Shown piece after piece: positions 1-7,924 of a DNA stretch of 64,000 nt; within the stretch, counting starts at the first letter, position 1; each line of letters begins with the position of its first letter. Origin of the DNA: Bacteroidota bacterium (GTDB lineage: Bacteria; Bacteroidota; Bacteroidia; AKYH767-A; OLB10); contig JAGVTU010000005.1 of assembly GCA_019136655.1 (NCBI GenBank), positions 62,001 to 126,000 of the forward strand. Reading direction: 5' to 3'. Under the pieces are notes generated by a model. It was not told where the DNA came from. It saw only the letters and a list, made by a program, of their open reading frames with translations, and ran no database searches. The position numbers and the translations under genes are program-made.

Positions 1-1
1 C

Positions 2-553
2 ATCATTCAGTACCTCAACTCACGAGTGGAGAAATTTTTGGAAGACGGAGAAATGCACAGGCTGATGGATTTTAATAACAAAATCGAAAAATCTTTTGAG
101 CTGAATATTAATGAACCATATCATTATATTTCTTTCAGAAAACACATCAGCATTTGTAAATTTTATAACAAAGATTATCAGGGTGCAGCCCGCACTATTT
201 ATGATCTGAGAAATAATATTTCTTTAAAACAATTTACACATACTGATATTGAATGTAAGCTGTTCCAGGCATTGTGCTATTGCATAATGGGTGAAGACGG
301 ACTGACGCAACAAATTATTGCAAGTATCAAACGTCAGACAGCAGATGCGGATCAGGATTTTGAAGCAGCAGCAATATTTATTAAAATATTGAAGACCGCA
401 CTTAAGCCTTCCGATTTCCGTAAAAAAATCGCAAGGATTAATGATTTGCTTGTTCAGTTCAATGAAGCTAATAAAGGCTCACAACCATTGTTGAAATTCC
501 TGCGCATAGATGATGCTCTCATACGCAAGATGACCAATCCCATCAAAGATTGA
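2..553 (+). CDS. C-terminal part of an unrecognised protein
   Basis: The frame is open from the first bases of the window (frame 2), so this is the 3' end of a longer gene. The GTG at 26 is only the first possible start codon inside the window and is probably internal. About 184 residues are visible. They look almost wholly alpha-helical, with regularly spaced aromatic residues as in TPR-like helical hairpins, and there is no membrane segment. I do not recognise the family. The gene ends just before a strong palindromic terminator, so it closes its transcription unit. Confidence 0.6.
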   Translation: MIQYLNSRVEKFLEDGEMHRLMDFNNKIEKSFELNINEPYHYISFRKHISICKFYNKDYQGAARTIYDLRNNISLKQFTHTDIECKLFQALCYCIMGEDGLTQQIIASIKRQTADADQDFEAAAIFIKILKTALKPSDFRKKIARINDLLVQFNEANKGSQPLLKFLRIDDALIRKMTNPIKD

Positions 554-572
554 TTTGAGATGATTATACAAT

Positions 573-600
573 AAAAGGGAGTGATTAATCACTCCCTTTT
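573..600. terminator. Bidirectional intrinsic terminator
   Basis: A perfect 28-base palindrome: the half site AAAAGGGAGTGATT is followed at once by its exact reverse complement. It starts with an A-run and ends in a T-run, so it can stop transcription from both sides. It lies between the convergent ends of the gene stopping at 553 and the carbonic anhydrase gene stopping at 609. Confidence 0.85.
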
Positions 601-608
601 TGTTTTAC

Positions 609-1148
609 TTATTCACGAACAATTGAAATATTATTGTCATCAACATTGTATAACATGGGTGTTACAAGAATTTTTGGATAACGCAGTCGGATGCGTTTAG
701 CTTCTGCCGAAACAAAATCTATTTCATCACCAATTTCATGCACCGGTTCATAATGATAAAAATGTTCCTCTGCTTCAGCTCTGTCCCACCCCGCATTTTT
801 CACCAGCCCGTCAACGAAAATATTTCTTCTGTCCATCAGATTTACCATGCCGCAATTATTATGGCCAATTAAAACAATTGAAGTTATTCCACCAACCGCA
901 ATAGCATAGCTCACCCTGAATTCACTGTAGCGCAGATTAGCTCCACCTGTTCGGATGATGTAAGCAAAGTTATCAGGAATACGCAGATGCTTGCGGTGAT
1001 CCATACACATACCTACCAGTAATTGAGCCTGAGCGTATTTATCGAATGGAATGTTGAAGTTGTGATACCTGAGCAACATTCCTGCCGGAGTCTTGCTTAA
1101 TTCAGCAGGGATATCAGCCTCGCTGTTAATTGCTAAAAGTCGTTCCAT
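609..1148 (-). CDS. Beta-class carbonic anhydrase family protein
   Basis: Predicted zinc enzyme that interconverts CO2 and bicarbonate in the cytoplasm. The protein has 179 residues, the usual size for short beta-class enzymes. It carries the two hallmark motifs: CxDxR as C48-M-D50-H-R52, and HxxC as H96-N-N-C99; the Cys, His and Cys residues would bind zinc and the Asp-Arg pair sits at the active site. I start at the ATG at 1148. The longer frame from 1175 would include the promoter element TACATTTG within its coding sequence. The gene is divergent from the MmcQ-like gene and convergent with the gene ending at 553. Physiological substrate is inferred from the family only. Confidence 0.85.
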   Translation of the reverse strand: MERLLAINSEADIPAELSKTPAGMLLRYHNFNIPFDKYAQAQLLVGMCMDHRKHLRIPDNFAYIIRTGGANLRYSEFRVSYAIAVGGITSIVLIGHNNCGMVNLMDRRNIFVDGLVKNAGWDRAEAEEHFYHYEPVHEIGDEIDFVSAEAKRIRLRYPKILVTPMLYNVDDNNISIVRE

Positions 1149-1154
1149 AGTGAA

Positions 1155-1162
1155 CAAATGTA
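1155..1162 (-). promoter_or_regulatory. Bacteroidota -7 element for the carbonic anhydrase gene
   Basis: Read on the minus strand this is TACATTTG, an exact TAnnTTTG match. It ends only 6 bases before the ATG at 1148, so the transcript would begin at or very near the start codon. No well-spaced -33 TTG is visible. Confidence 0.6.
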
Positions 1163-1193
1163 TAACTTTACACATTCAACGACAGAAACTTTT

Positions 1194-1547
1194 ATGAACA
1201 TTGAACAAATCAGAGAATATTGTTTGTCAAAGAAAGCCGTAACAGAGAGTTTTCCGTTTGATGAGGATACGCTGGTTTTTAAAGTAGCCGGAAAAATTTT
1301 TGCTTTGATTTCAATTTCTGAACGACCATTGAAAATAAATCTAAAGATGAATCCTGAAATAATAAACGAATGGAGAGAACAGTCTGAAGACGTGCAACCG
1401 GGATTTCACATGAATAAAAGCCACTGGAACACAGTAACTACAGAAAGCAGCTTGCCGGCCGAAAAAATTTTCTGGATGATAGACCACAGCTATGCAGAAG
1501 TAGTCAGCAAACTGACCCGCAAAGCGAAGAGCGATTTTGGGTTGTAA
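1194..1547 (+). CDS. MmcQ/YjbR family protein
   Basis: A 117-residue cytoplasmic protein of the MmcQ/YjbR (CyaY-like fold) family, often annotated as DNA-binding but without an established biochemical role. Family features include the N-terminal helix (MNIEQIREYCLSKK), the acidic patch FPFDEDTLVFKV, and the C-terminal segment in which SHWNT precedes the final helices. The start at 1194 is preferred over the in-frame ATG at 1158, since the extra 12 residues overlap a promoter-like TAACTTTA (1163-1170) and do not resemble the family. It is convergent with the ferredoxin gene at 1562, with a small hairpin between them. Confidence 0.85.
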   Translation: MNIEQIREYCLSKKAVTESFPFDEDTLVFKVAGKIFALISISERPLKINLKMNPEIINEWREQSEDVQPGFHMNKSHWNTVTTESSLPAEKIFWMIDHSYAEVVSKLTRKAKSDFGL

Positions 1548-1554
1548 TACTAAA

Positions 1555-1579
1555 GGAGATTTTACTTCTCCGGTTTTTT
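1555..1579 (+). terminator. Intrinsic terminator after the MmcQ/YjbR gene
   Basis: Stem GGAGA (1555-1559) pairs with TCTCC (1567-1571) around a 7-base loop, and a six-T run follows at 1574-1579. It overlaps the 3' end of the convergent ferredoxin gene. Confidence 0.55.
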
Positions 1580-1888
1580 ATTAAAAGGCAAAACCAATCT
1601 GCTTACAGGGCGATTGTTTAAAATATGTTCGTTGAAAATTTCTTCCACATCTTCCTGTTGTACATTGCCATAAAAAATTCCTTCAGGATATACAGCAATG
1701 TTAGGCCCATATTCGCAAATATCAAAGCAACCGGTTTTTTGTGCCCTCATGGTATTTTGTAAACCATGCTCTTTTATTTTTTTCTTAAAAGCATCAACCA
1801 GTGCCATACCATGTGCTTCGCCACAGCATTTGCGTGCACCTTCTTTGCGCTGATTGGTGCAGATGAAAATATGTTTTTCGTAAATCAT
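1562..1888 (-). CDS. Thioredoxin-like [2Fe-2S] ferredoxin
   Basis: A 108-residue electron-transfer protein of the thioredoxin-fold (2Fe-2S) ferredoxin type, related to the 24-kDa subunit of complex I and to Shethna-type ferredoxins. Likely cluster ligands are C10, C21 or C22, C54 and C58; the spacing (about 11 residues, then about 32, then 4) fits the CxnC...CxxxC pattern of this group. The N-terminal strand KHIFICTN and the segment FDICEYGPNIAVYPEGIFYG are typical. Small proteins of this type usually serve as soluble electron carriers; the partner is not indicated by the neighbours. The gene stands alone on the minus strand. Confidence 0.85.
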   Translation of the reverse strand: MIYEKHIFICTNQRKEGARKCCGEAHGMALVDAFKKKIKEHGLQNTMRAQKTGCFDICEYGPNIAVYPEGIFYGNVQQEDVEEIFNEHILNNRPVSRLVLPFNKKPEK

Positions 1889-2029
1889 ATCATTAATTGA
1901 CTGACAAAATAAACTATTTCAGAAATGCATAACAACAAATGCTTTTAAAAAGTTATGCCAAGGCTGATAATGTATTTAACATCGTAGCAGAACAGTGGTA
2001 TAAAATTTTATAGTGAAGCACTATTTTAT

Positions 2030-2037
2030 TAATTTTG
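2030..2037 (+). promoter_or_regulatory. Bacteroidota -7 element for frr
   Basis: TAATTTTG, an exact TAnnTTTG match, ends 22 bases before the frr start at 2060. No clear -33 TTG is seen at the expected distance. Confidence 0.6.
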
Positions 2038-2059
2038 CACTGATAAATTGGATAACAAT

Positions 2060-2623
2060 ATGAATGAAATAGCAAAAAAGACCATTGACAATATGCAGGC
2101 TCATATGAATAAATCCATAGCTCATCTGGAGGTTGAGTTGGCAAAAATCAGGGCAGGCAAAGCCAATCCTCAAATGCTTGAGACAATACATGTGGATTAT
2201 TATGGTGCACAAACTCCTTTGAGTCAGGTAGCCAACGTCAATACACCTGATGCGCGTACTATTGTTATTCAGCCTTGGGAGAAAGGAATGTTAGGGCCTA
2301 TTGAAAAAGCGATTCAGGCTGCCAACCTTGGTTTCAATCCGCAGAATGATGGAACAATTATTCGTATTGCAGTTCCACCACTTACTGAAGAAAGAAGAAA
2401 AGAATTGGTAAAAAAGTGCAAAGCTGAAGGCGAAACAGCAAAAATTGGTATTCGCTCATCACGCAAGGAAGCTAATGATGCTATAAAGAAAGAACTCAAG
2501 AAAGGCATTACTGAAGATGAAGCTAAAGAAGCTGAAACAAAGATTCAGCAACTTACCGATCAGTTCACTCAAAAAATTGACAAACACCTTGAAACCAAGG
2601 AAAAGGAAATTATGACGGTCTAA
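2060..2623 (+). CDS. frr: Ribosome recycling factor
   Basis: Releases ribosomes from mRNA after termination together with EF-G. The 187-residue product has the normal size of the family and shows its signatures: the N-terminal helix, HLEVELAKIRAGKANPQML, the strand VDYYGAQTPLSQVANV, IVIQPWEKGMLGPIEKAI, and PPLTEERRKELVKK followed by a long coiled-coil arm. The ATG at 2060 gives this standard length; the upstream TTG at 2048 would add four residues that do not fit the family. It lies directly upstream of prfA, so two translation-termination factors are neighbours, although each has its own promoter element. Confidence 0.97.
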   Translation: MNEIAKKTIDNMQAHMNKSIAHLEVELAKIRAGKANPQMLETIHVDYYGAQTPLSQVANVNTPDARTIVIQPWEKGMLGPIEKAIQAANLGFNPQNDGTIIRIAVPPLTEERRKELVKKCKAEGETAKIGIRSSRKEANDAIKKELKKGITEDEAKEAETKIQQLTDQFTQKIDKHLETKEKEIMTV

Positions 2624-2757
2624 GGACTGTCAAAAAGATTTTCTCTTTACCAATTTATTTATTCATTCTTAATTCAAAGAACGCTTGTATTACAGGCGAC
2701 ATTTATTTTTTTTCGCAGAACACCACTGTGCTGACATCAGATACCCAATAGATTGCC

Positions 2758-2765
2758 TATTTTTG
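2758..2765 (+). promoter_or_regulatory. Bacteroidota -7 element for prfA
   Basis: TATTTTTG lies 5 bases before the ATG at 2771, which predicts a leaderless or nearly leaderless prfA mRNA. It also shows that the in-frame TTG at 2753 is not the start. Confidence 0.6.
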
Positions 2766-2770
2766 CCACA

Positions 2771-3859
2771 ATGACCACGAAAGAAATTTTAGAAAAACTG
2801 GAAGTATTAAAACATCGCTTTGAAGAATTGGGTCAGCAATTGAGCGACCCATCTGCCACAGCTGATATGAAACGTTTTCAGCAACTCAGCAAACAGTATA
2901 AAGAGTTGGAAGAAGTTGTTGAGAAATACAATCGCTTTAGCAAGGTGGTTAACAATTACGATCAGGCATATCAGGTGTTGAATACTGAAAAAGATGCTGA
3001 CCTGAAGCAAATGGCAAAGGAAGAAATGGAAACACTTGAGGCGGAGAAAACAAAACTGGAAGAAGAAATTCGTGTGTTGCTCATACCCAAAGATCCTGTT
3101 GATGAAAGAAATGCCGTAGTCGAAATAAGAGCAGGAACAGGAGGTGATGAAGCAAGTATTTTTGCAGGAGATCTTTACAGAATGTACTCACGCTACTGCG
3201 AAAAGAAAGGATGGAAAACCGAAGTTGTTGACGAAAACGAAGGTACTGCAGGTGGTTATAAAGAAATAATTTTTGAAGTGACTGGTGATGATGTTTATGG
3301 CACACTGAAATATGAAAGTGGTGTGCACCGTGTGCAGCGTGTACCCGATACTGAAACCATGGGCCGCGTACATACATCAGCAGCATCGGTAGTAGTGTTG
3401 CCCGAAGCAGATGATGTGGATGTGGTAATCAACCCTGCTGATCTTGAATTTCAGACAGCAAGATCAAGTGGTGCAGGAGGACAGAACGTAAACAAGGTTG
3501 AGACAAAAGTGCAACTCACACACAAACCAACCGGCATTATGGTTACCTGCCAGATTGAACGCTCGCAACATGGCAATCGCGAACGTGCATTACAAATGCT
3601 TCGCACCAAACTTTACGAAATAGAATTACAAAAACATGAATCGGATATTGCAGCACGCAGAAAAACCATGGTGTCAACCGGTGACCGCTCTGCAAAAATC
3701 AGAACATATAATTATCCGCAAAGCCGAGTAACAGACCATCGCATCGGATTGTCAACCTATAATCTGCCAACATTTATGAATGGAGATATACAGGAATTTA
3801 TTGATGCCTTGCAGTTAGCCGAAAATGCTGAGAAAATGAAAGAAGCTTCACTGGCATAA
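2771..3859 (+). CDS. prfA: Peptide chain release factor 1
   Basis: Recognises UAA and UAG stop codons and triggers hydrolysis of peptidyl-tRNA. The 362-residue protein has the GGQ motif in [20 protein letters not shown], whose Gln takes part in hydrolysis. It carries a P-x-T tripeptide (PDT in [17 protein letters not shown]) at the RF1 anticodon-like position, not the SPF of RF2, which supports the RF1 assignment. The N-terminal third is coiled-coil. The ATG at 2771 gives the usual length, just downstream of a promoter element. pyrF follows after 11 bases and probably shares the transcript. Confidence 0.97.
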   Translation: MTTKEILEKLEVLKHRFEELGQQLSDPSATADMKRFQQLSKQYKELEEVVEKYNRFSKVVNNYDQAYQVLNTEKDADLKQMAKEEMETLEAEKTKLEEEIRVLLIPKDPVDERNAVVEIRAGTGGDEASIFAGDLYRMYSRYCEKKGWKTEVVDENEGTAGGYKEIIFEVTGDDVYGTLKYESGVHRVQRVPDTETMGRVHTSAASVVVLPEADDVDVVINPADLEFQTARSSGAGGQNVNKVETKVQLTHKPTGIMVTCQIERSQHGNRERALQMLRTKLYEIELQKHESDIAARRKTMVSTGDRSAKIRTYNYPQSRVTDHRIGLSTYNLPTFMNGDIQEFIDALQLAENAEKMKEASLA

Positions 3860-3870
3860 TTTTTTTTAAG

Positions 3871-4692
3871 ATGAACTACCGTGAACTTGTAGCTGAAATA
3901 AAAAGAAAGAAATCTTTTTTATGTGTAGGGTTGGATACCGATCTTGAGAAAATTCCATCTTCAGTTCTTTCACGTAGTGATGATCCTGTCTTAGAATTTA
4001 ACAAACAAATTATTGAAACAACACTTCCACATGCAGTTGCCTATAAATTGAACTTTGCATTCTATGAAGCACGCGGACCACAAGGCCTTGTTTCAATGGA
4101 ACGCACCATGCAATTTTTGAACAACAGAGCGTTTACCATTGCCGATGCCAAACGTGGCGACATAGGTAACACTGCAGCTATGTATGCCCGGTCTGTTTTT
4201 GATTATTATAAATTCAATGCCATCACACTTTCACCTTATATGGGTGTGGATACGGTTGAACCTTTTCTGAAATATAAAAATCACTGGAGCATTGTGCTGG
4301 CCCTCACTTCAAATCCTGGTGCTGATGATTTTGAAACGCTCGAAACGGGAGAAGGAAAAGTTTATGAAAGAGTCATAAAAAAATTTGCTACTTCGCAAAT
4401 GTCAGAACAGGTGATGTTTGTAGCTGGAGCTACCCGCCCTGAAACTTTTGCTACTATCAGAAAACATGCACCTGATCATTTTCTGTTGGTTCCCGGTGTA
4501 GGTGCTCAGGGAGGAAACCTGGAGGAAGTTTGCCGCTTTGGTATGAATAATTCGGTAGGGCTGCTTATCAACTCTTCCAGGCAGATAATTTATGCTTCGT
4601 CAGGAAATGATTTTGCTGCAAAGGCCGGTGAGCAGGCGCAAATCATACAGAAGCAAATGCAACAAGTTATGCAGGACAAAGGAATTATTTGA
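3871..4692 (+). CDS. pyrF: Orotidine 5'-phosphate decarboxylase, long (type 2) form
   Basis: Converts OMP to UMP, the last step of de novo pyrimidine synthesis. The catalytic block is DAKRGDIGNTAAMYARSVF, with the Asp-Lys-Asp array (D-A-K-R-G-D), preceded by FLCVGLDTDLEKIP and followed by ITLSPYMGVDTVEPFL and FLLVPGVGAQGG, which is the phosphate-binding region. The length of 273 residues fits the type 2 family found in Bacteroidota, mycobacteria and Myxococcus. It sits 11 bases downstream of prfA and one base upstream of the DUF4184 gene, so these form one operon. Confidence 0.95.
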   Translation: MNYRELVAEIKRKKSFLCVGLDTDLEKIPSSVLSRSDDPVLEFNKQIIETTLPHAVAYKLNFAFYEARGPQGLVSMERTMQFLNNRAFTIADAKRGDIGNTAAMYARSVFDYYKFNAITLSPYMGVDTVEPFLKYKNHWSIVLALTSNPGADDFETLETGEGKVYERVIKKFATSQMSEQVMFVAGATRPETFATIRKHAPDHFLLVPGVGAQGGNLEEVCRFGMNNSVGLLINSSRQIIYASSGNDFAAKAGEQAQIIQKQMQQVMQDKGII

Positions 4693-4693
4693 C

Positions 4694-5428
4694 ATGCCTT
4701 TTACATTAGCACATCCTGCAGCAATAGTTCCGCTTTATAAAATTTTTAAAGACCGTCTGTCATTAACAGGTTTAATCATTGGCAGTATTGTTCCGGATAC
4801 CGAATATGCTGTCAACACAGTGACAAGAAGTGTAATCAGCCATACAACAAAAGGTATATTCTACTACGACTTACCAATGGGAATTTTGATAGCAGTTTGT
4901 TATCATGCATTCATCAAGCAGGTATTCACTTATCAGCTTCCTGGATTTTTTCGCAACAGACTTGCACCTTTTGCTGATTTAAACTGGTTTCAGTATCTGA
5001 AGAAAAACAGCATCGTGTTTTTATTATCTCTGATGGCGGGAATAGTGTTGCACATAGGATGGGATTCTTTTACACACGATGGCGGATACCTTGTAAGACG
5101 AAATCCCATACTTACAACTGAGGTGATAAGCGGGTTAAAAATTAATCGTCTGTTTTGGCATATCAGCACCATTGCAGGCCTTTATGTAATGTATCGTTTT
5201 TTTGTAAGTTACCCGTCAGTTGCTTTGCCTGAAAATAAAAAACCTGACAAAAATTTTTGGCCATTGGTATTTCTGGTGGCATGTGTAATTATGTTTTTAC
5301 ACTGGCTTCCTTTTGTGCGACCACAGGAAGCACGATTTATTTTCATATCATTTTTTGGTTCCATGGCTTTGGGAATATGCGTGATTTGTTTTATTTTTCG
5401 CATGAAAATGATTAGCCGCAATGAATGA
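4694..5428 (+). CDS. DUF4184 family integral membrane protein
   Basis: A 244-residue membrane protein of a family without known function. The N-terminus MPFTLAHPAAIVPLYK and the later GWDSFTHDGGYLVRR are the conserved His/Asp segments of DUF4184. These lie at the ends of hydrophobic helices, and the family resembles YdjM/YfhO-type membrane metal-dependent hydrolases, but that is inference. About five to six membrane segments are visible, the last near residues 205-235. The ATG at 4694 follows the pyrF stop by one base, so the longer frame from 4592 inside pyrF is rejected. The gene overlaps the next one by 8 bases. Confidence 0.85.
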   Translation: MPFTLAHPAAIVPLYKIFKDRLSLTGLIIGSIVPDTEYAVNTVTRSVISHTTKGIFYYDLPMGILIAVCYHAFIKQVFTYQLPGFFRNRLAPFADLNWFQYLKKNSIVFLLSLMAGIVLHIGWDSFTHDGGYLVRRNPILTTEVISGLKINRLFWHISTIAGLYVMYRFFVSYPSVALPENKKPDKNFWPLVFLVACVIMFLHWLPFVRPQEARFIFISFFGSMALGICVICFIFRMKMISRNE

Positions 5429-6683
5429 AGCCTTTCTTTACCATGTGTGGAAATACCGGTTGTTTAACACAACCGTTTTACAAACCATCAATGGTGATGA
5501 AGTGCATGTAATTAAACCCGGTGAACAAAATCCTGATTCTGGTCCTGATTTTTTTAATGCACGGCTGCGCATAGGCGAAACTGAGTGGGCAGGCAATGTT
5601 GAAATTGATACTACCAGTGCCGACTGGTATCATCACGGTCATCACACCAATAAAGCATTTTCAAAAATTATTTTACATGTGGTTTATGAGTTGAACAAAC
5701 CACTTACGCACGGCATTCCGGTGGTGGAGCTGAAAAAATATATTGACACCACTGCAATGAATCAGTATGAACTGTTGCAGAAATCCAATGACGCAATTCC
5801 CTGCAGTAAGTTGTTACATACGGTGCCTGAAATTACATGGCAAACCTGGCTGGAGCGGATGGTGATAGAACGAATAGAGCAGAAAAGCAAGGTGATGGAG
5901 CAGACTCTTGAAAACAATAAAGGCGACTGGGAGATGACATTTTATCATCTGCTGGCACGCAACTTCGGATTTAAAACCAATGCCGTTCCATTTGAATTGC
6001 TTGCCAAAAGTATTCCACTGAGTGCACTGGCAAAACAAAAAAACAACCTGTTGCAGTTGGAAGCAATGCTATTCGGACAGGCAGGGCTGCTGAATGAATC
6101 CAAAGGTGATGATTATTATAATCAACTCAAACAAGAATACAAACATCTTGCTCTTAAATTCAACTTCACGCCAATGGAAAAAAACCTGTGGAAATTTGCA
6201 AGAATGCGTCCGGTTAATTTTCCTTCGGTGCGCATTGCTCAGTTTGCAGCATTGGTACACCAAAGCAGTCATTTGTTTTCAAAAATCATTGAGGTGAAAG
6301 AAGTGAAACAGTTGCATAATCTGTTTGAAGTACAACCTTCGGATTATTGGAAAACGCATTATCATTTTGCAAAAAAATCTGGTGATCAAATCAAGGCACT
6401 CGGGCAATCATCTATTGACAATATTCTCATAAATACAATTTCGCCATTCTTGTTTGTGTATGGTAATCTGAAAAATTCAGAAAAATTTCGTGAAAGAGCA
6501 TTATCTTTGCTTGAGCAATGCAAGGCTGAGAACAATACCATTATCAGACTTTGGAAAATGGCAGGAGTTAAGCCTGAGCATGCATGGCACACGCAGGGAC
6601 TGATACAATTGAAAAACCAATATTGCAATTCGAAGCAGTGTCTGAAATGTGCAATTGGAATTAAAATACTAAAACAAAAATGA
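5421..6683 (+). CDS. DUF2851 family protein
   Basis: A 420-residue cytoplasmic protein typical of Bacteroidota. The N-terminal region (about residues 1-100) holds the conserved core EQNPDSGPDFFNARLRIG, then WAGNVEIDTTSADWYHHGH. A GPDF acidic residue followed by a V-E-I strand and a D-W-x-x-H segment resembles the PD-(D/E)xK nuclease layout, so nuclease ancestry is possible, but I infer this only from the pattern. The C-terminus ends in a Cys pair (SKQCLKCAIG) that may bind metal. It overlaps the DUF4184 gene by 8 bases and the following PspC gene by 4, so it is translationally coupled to both. Confidence 0.85.
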   Translation: MNEAFLYHVWKYRLFNTTVLQTINGDEVHVIKPGEQNPDSGPDFFNARLRIGETEWAGNVEIDTTSADWYHHGHHTNKAFSKIILHVVYELNKPLTHGIPVVELKKYIDTTAMNQYELLQKSNDAIPCSKLLHTVPEITWQTWLERMVIERIEQKSKVMEQTLENNKGDWEMTFYHLLARNFGFKTNAVPFELLAKSIPLSALAKQKNNLLQLEAMLFGQAGLLNESKGDDYYNQLKQEYKHLALKFNFTPMEKNLWKFARMRPVNFPSVRIAQFAALVHQSSHLFSKIIEVKEVKQLHNLFEVQPSDYWKTHYHFAKKSGDQIKALGQSSIDNILINTISPFLFVYGNLKNSEKFRERALSLLEQCKAENNTIIRLWKMAGVKPEHAWHTQGLIQLKNQYCNSKQCLKCAIGIKILKQK

Positions 6684-6910
6684 ACAGCATAATTGAATCG
6701 GTAAAAAATTTTTTCGAGCGTCAGGCATTTGGTATCTGCGAATTCTGGGGCGAAAAATTCGGAATCAAATCATCACAGATACGTTTGTTTTTTATCTATG
6801 CTTCTTTTCTCACCATTGGCTCTCCCGTTATTTTATATATGATTCTCGGCTTTTGGATGAAGATGAAAAAGCTCGTCCACAGGCAACGCGGAGGCGTGTG
6901 GGATATGTGA
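6680..6910 (+). CDS. Small PspC-domain membrane protein
   Basis: A 76-residue protein with one strongly hydrophobic segment (around residues 36-60) and the PspC-type pattern of a short helix (FGIKSSQIRLFFIYASFL) followed by PVILYMILGFWM. PspC domains are linked to membrane stress responses. The start ATG overlaps the stop of the DUF2851 gene by 4 bases (ATGA). It is the last gene of the prfA-pyrF-DUF4184-DUF2851 run. A C-terminal basic tail (KKLVHRQRGG) is probably cytoplasmic. Confidence 0.8.
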   Translation: MNSIIESVKNFFERQAFGICEFWGEKFGIKSSQIRLFFIYASFLTIGSPVILYMILGFWMKMKKLVHRQRGGVWDM

Positions 6911-6966
6911 TGAATATTCTTAACAAGGTATTCACCTTTGTGCTAAACCTGATTTTAATAATACGC

Positions 6967-6974
6967 TACATTTG
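6967..6974 (+). promoter_or_regulatory. Bacteroidota -7 element for the ABC transporter operon
   Basis: TACATTTG ends 17 bases before the ATG at 6992. A TTTG at 6937-6940 lies 26 bases upstream, which is longer than the usual 17-23 base spacer. Confidence 0.55.
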
Positions 6975-6991
6975 CAATCTAACTATCTGTT

Positions 6992-7912
6992 ATGAGCATT
7001 TTATCAATAAGAAATGTTACTAAGAACTATGCTACCCACAAAGCACTTGATGAAGTAAGCATAGAAGTGCCCGAAGGCAGTGTTTTTGGTTTGCTTGGGC
7101 CAAACGGTGCCGGAAAAACTTCCCTCATTCGTATCATCAATCAGATCACCGGACCTGACAGTGGTGAAATTTATTTTATGGGAAACAAGTTGCTTCCTGA
7201 ACATGTTGCGTCTATAGGTTATTTACCTGAAGAACGCGGTTTGTATAAAAAAATGGAAGTAGGCGAGCAGGCATTGTATCTTGCTCAGCTCAAAGGAATG
7301 TCACGCAGTGAAGCCGTAAAAAGATTACGCTACTGGTTTGAGAAATTCGAAATGAAATCGTGGTGGAAAAAGAAAATTGAAGAACTCAGCAAGGGAATGC
7401 AGCAGAAGGTGCAGTTCATTGTTACTATTTTGCATGAACCCAAGTTGCTTATTCTTGATGAACCATTCACAGGCTTCGACCCTATCAATGCCAACATCAT
7501 AAAAGACGAACTGCTGAACCTGCGTGAGAAAGGATCTACCATCATCCTCTCCACACATCGTATGGAAAGTGTGGAAGAACTTTGTACACACATTGCTCTA
7601 ATCAATAAGTCGAAAAAAGTACTCGATGGTGCAGTGAAAGATGTGCGCAAACAATTTCGTACCAATTTATATGAAGTAGAATATAAAGGTACTTCAATCG
7701 GATTTGCCAATGCATTGTGGGCAGGATTTGAACTTATTGACAACAAACAAACCGATGATCATCATTTTGCTTTGGTAAAAAACCTGAACAACGCAAGTCC
7801 GAATGATTTACTAAAGTTATTAATCAACGAAGTTGAAATACTTTCATTCAAAGAAAGAATTCCCGGAATGAACGATATATTTATTGAATCAGTAAAAAAT
7901 TCTAATGGGTAA
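6992..7912 (+). CDS. ABC transporter ATP-binding protein, NatA-like
   Basis: Energy-coupling ATPase of an ABC-2 type exporter. It shows Walker A GPNGAGKTS (residues 36-44), the signature LSKGMQQK, Walker B LLILDEPFTGFDP, and the switch His in STHRMESVEELC. The 306-residue length, with about 80 residues after the nucleotide-binding domain, matches the DUF4162-type tail of NatA-like proteins. The permease gene follows after 12 bases. Sodium export is known for Bacillus NatAB but is not shown here; the substrate is unknown. A phosphatase gene and a response regulator gene follow in the same direction. Confidence 0.93.
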   Translation: MSILSIRNVTKNYATHKALDEVSIEVPEGSVFGLLGPNGAGKTSLIRIINQITGPDSGEIYFMGNKLLPEHVASIGYLPEERGLYKKMEVGEQALYLAQLKGMSRSEAVKRLRYWFEKFEMKSWWKKKIEELSKGMQQKVQFIVTILHEPKLLILDEPFTGFDPINANIIKDELLNLREKGSTIILSTHRMESVEELCTHIALINKSKKVLDGAVKDVRKQFRTNLYEVEYKGTSIGFANALWAGFELIDNKQTDDHHFALVKNLNNASPNDLLKLLINEVEILSFKERIPGMNDIFIESVKNSNG

Positions 7913-7924
7913 AAACAATATACT

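Noticed and set aside
2753-2770. Upstream TTG start for prfA, adding six residues
   Set aside because: The -7 element TATTTTTG lies inside this stretch, so it is not transcribed as part of the message. The 362-residue form fits the family.
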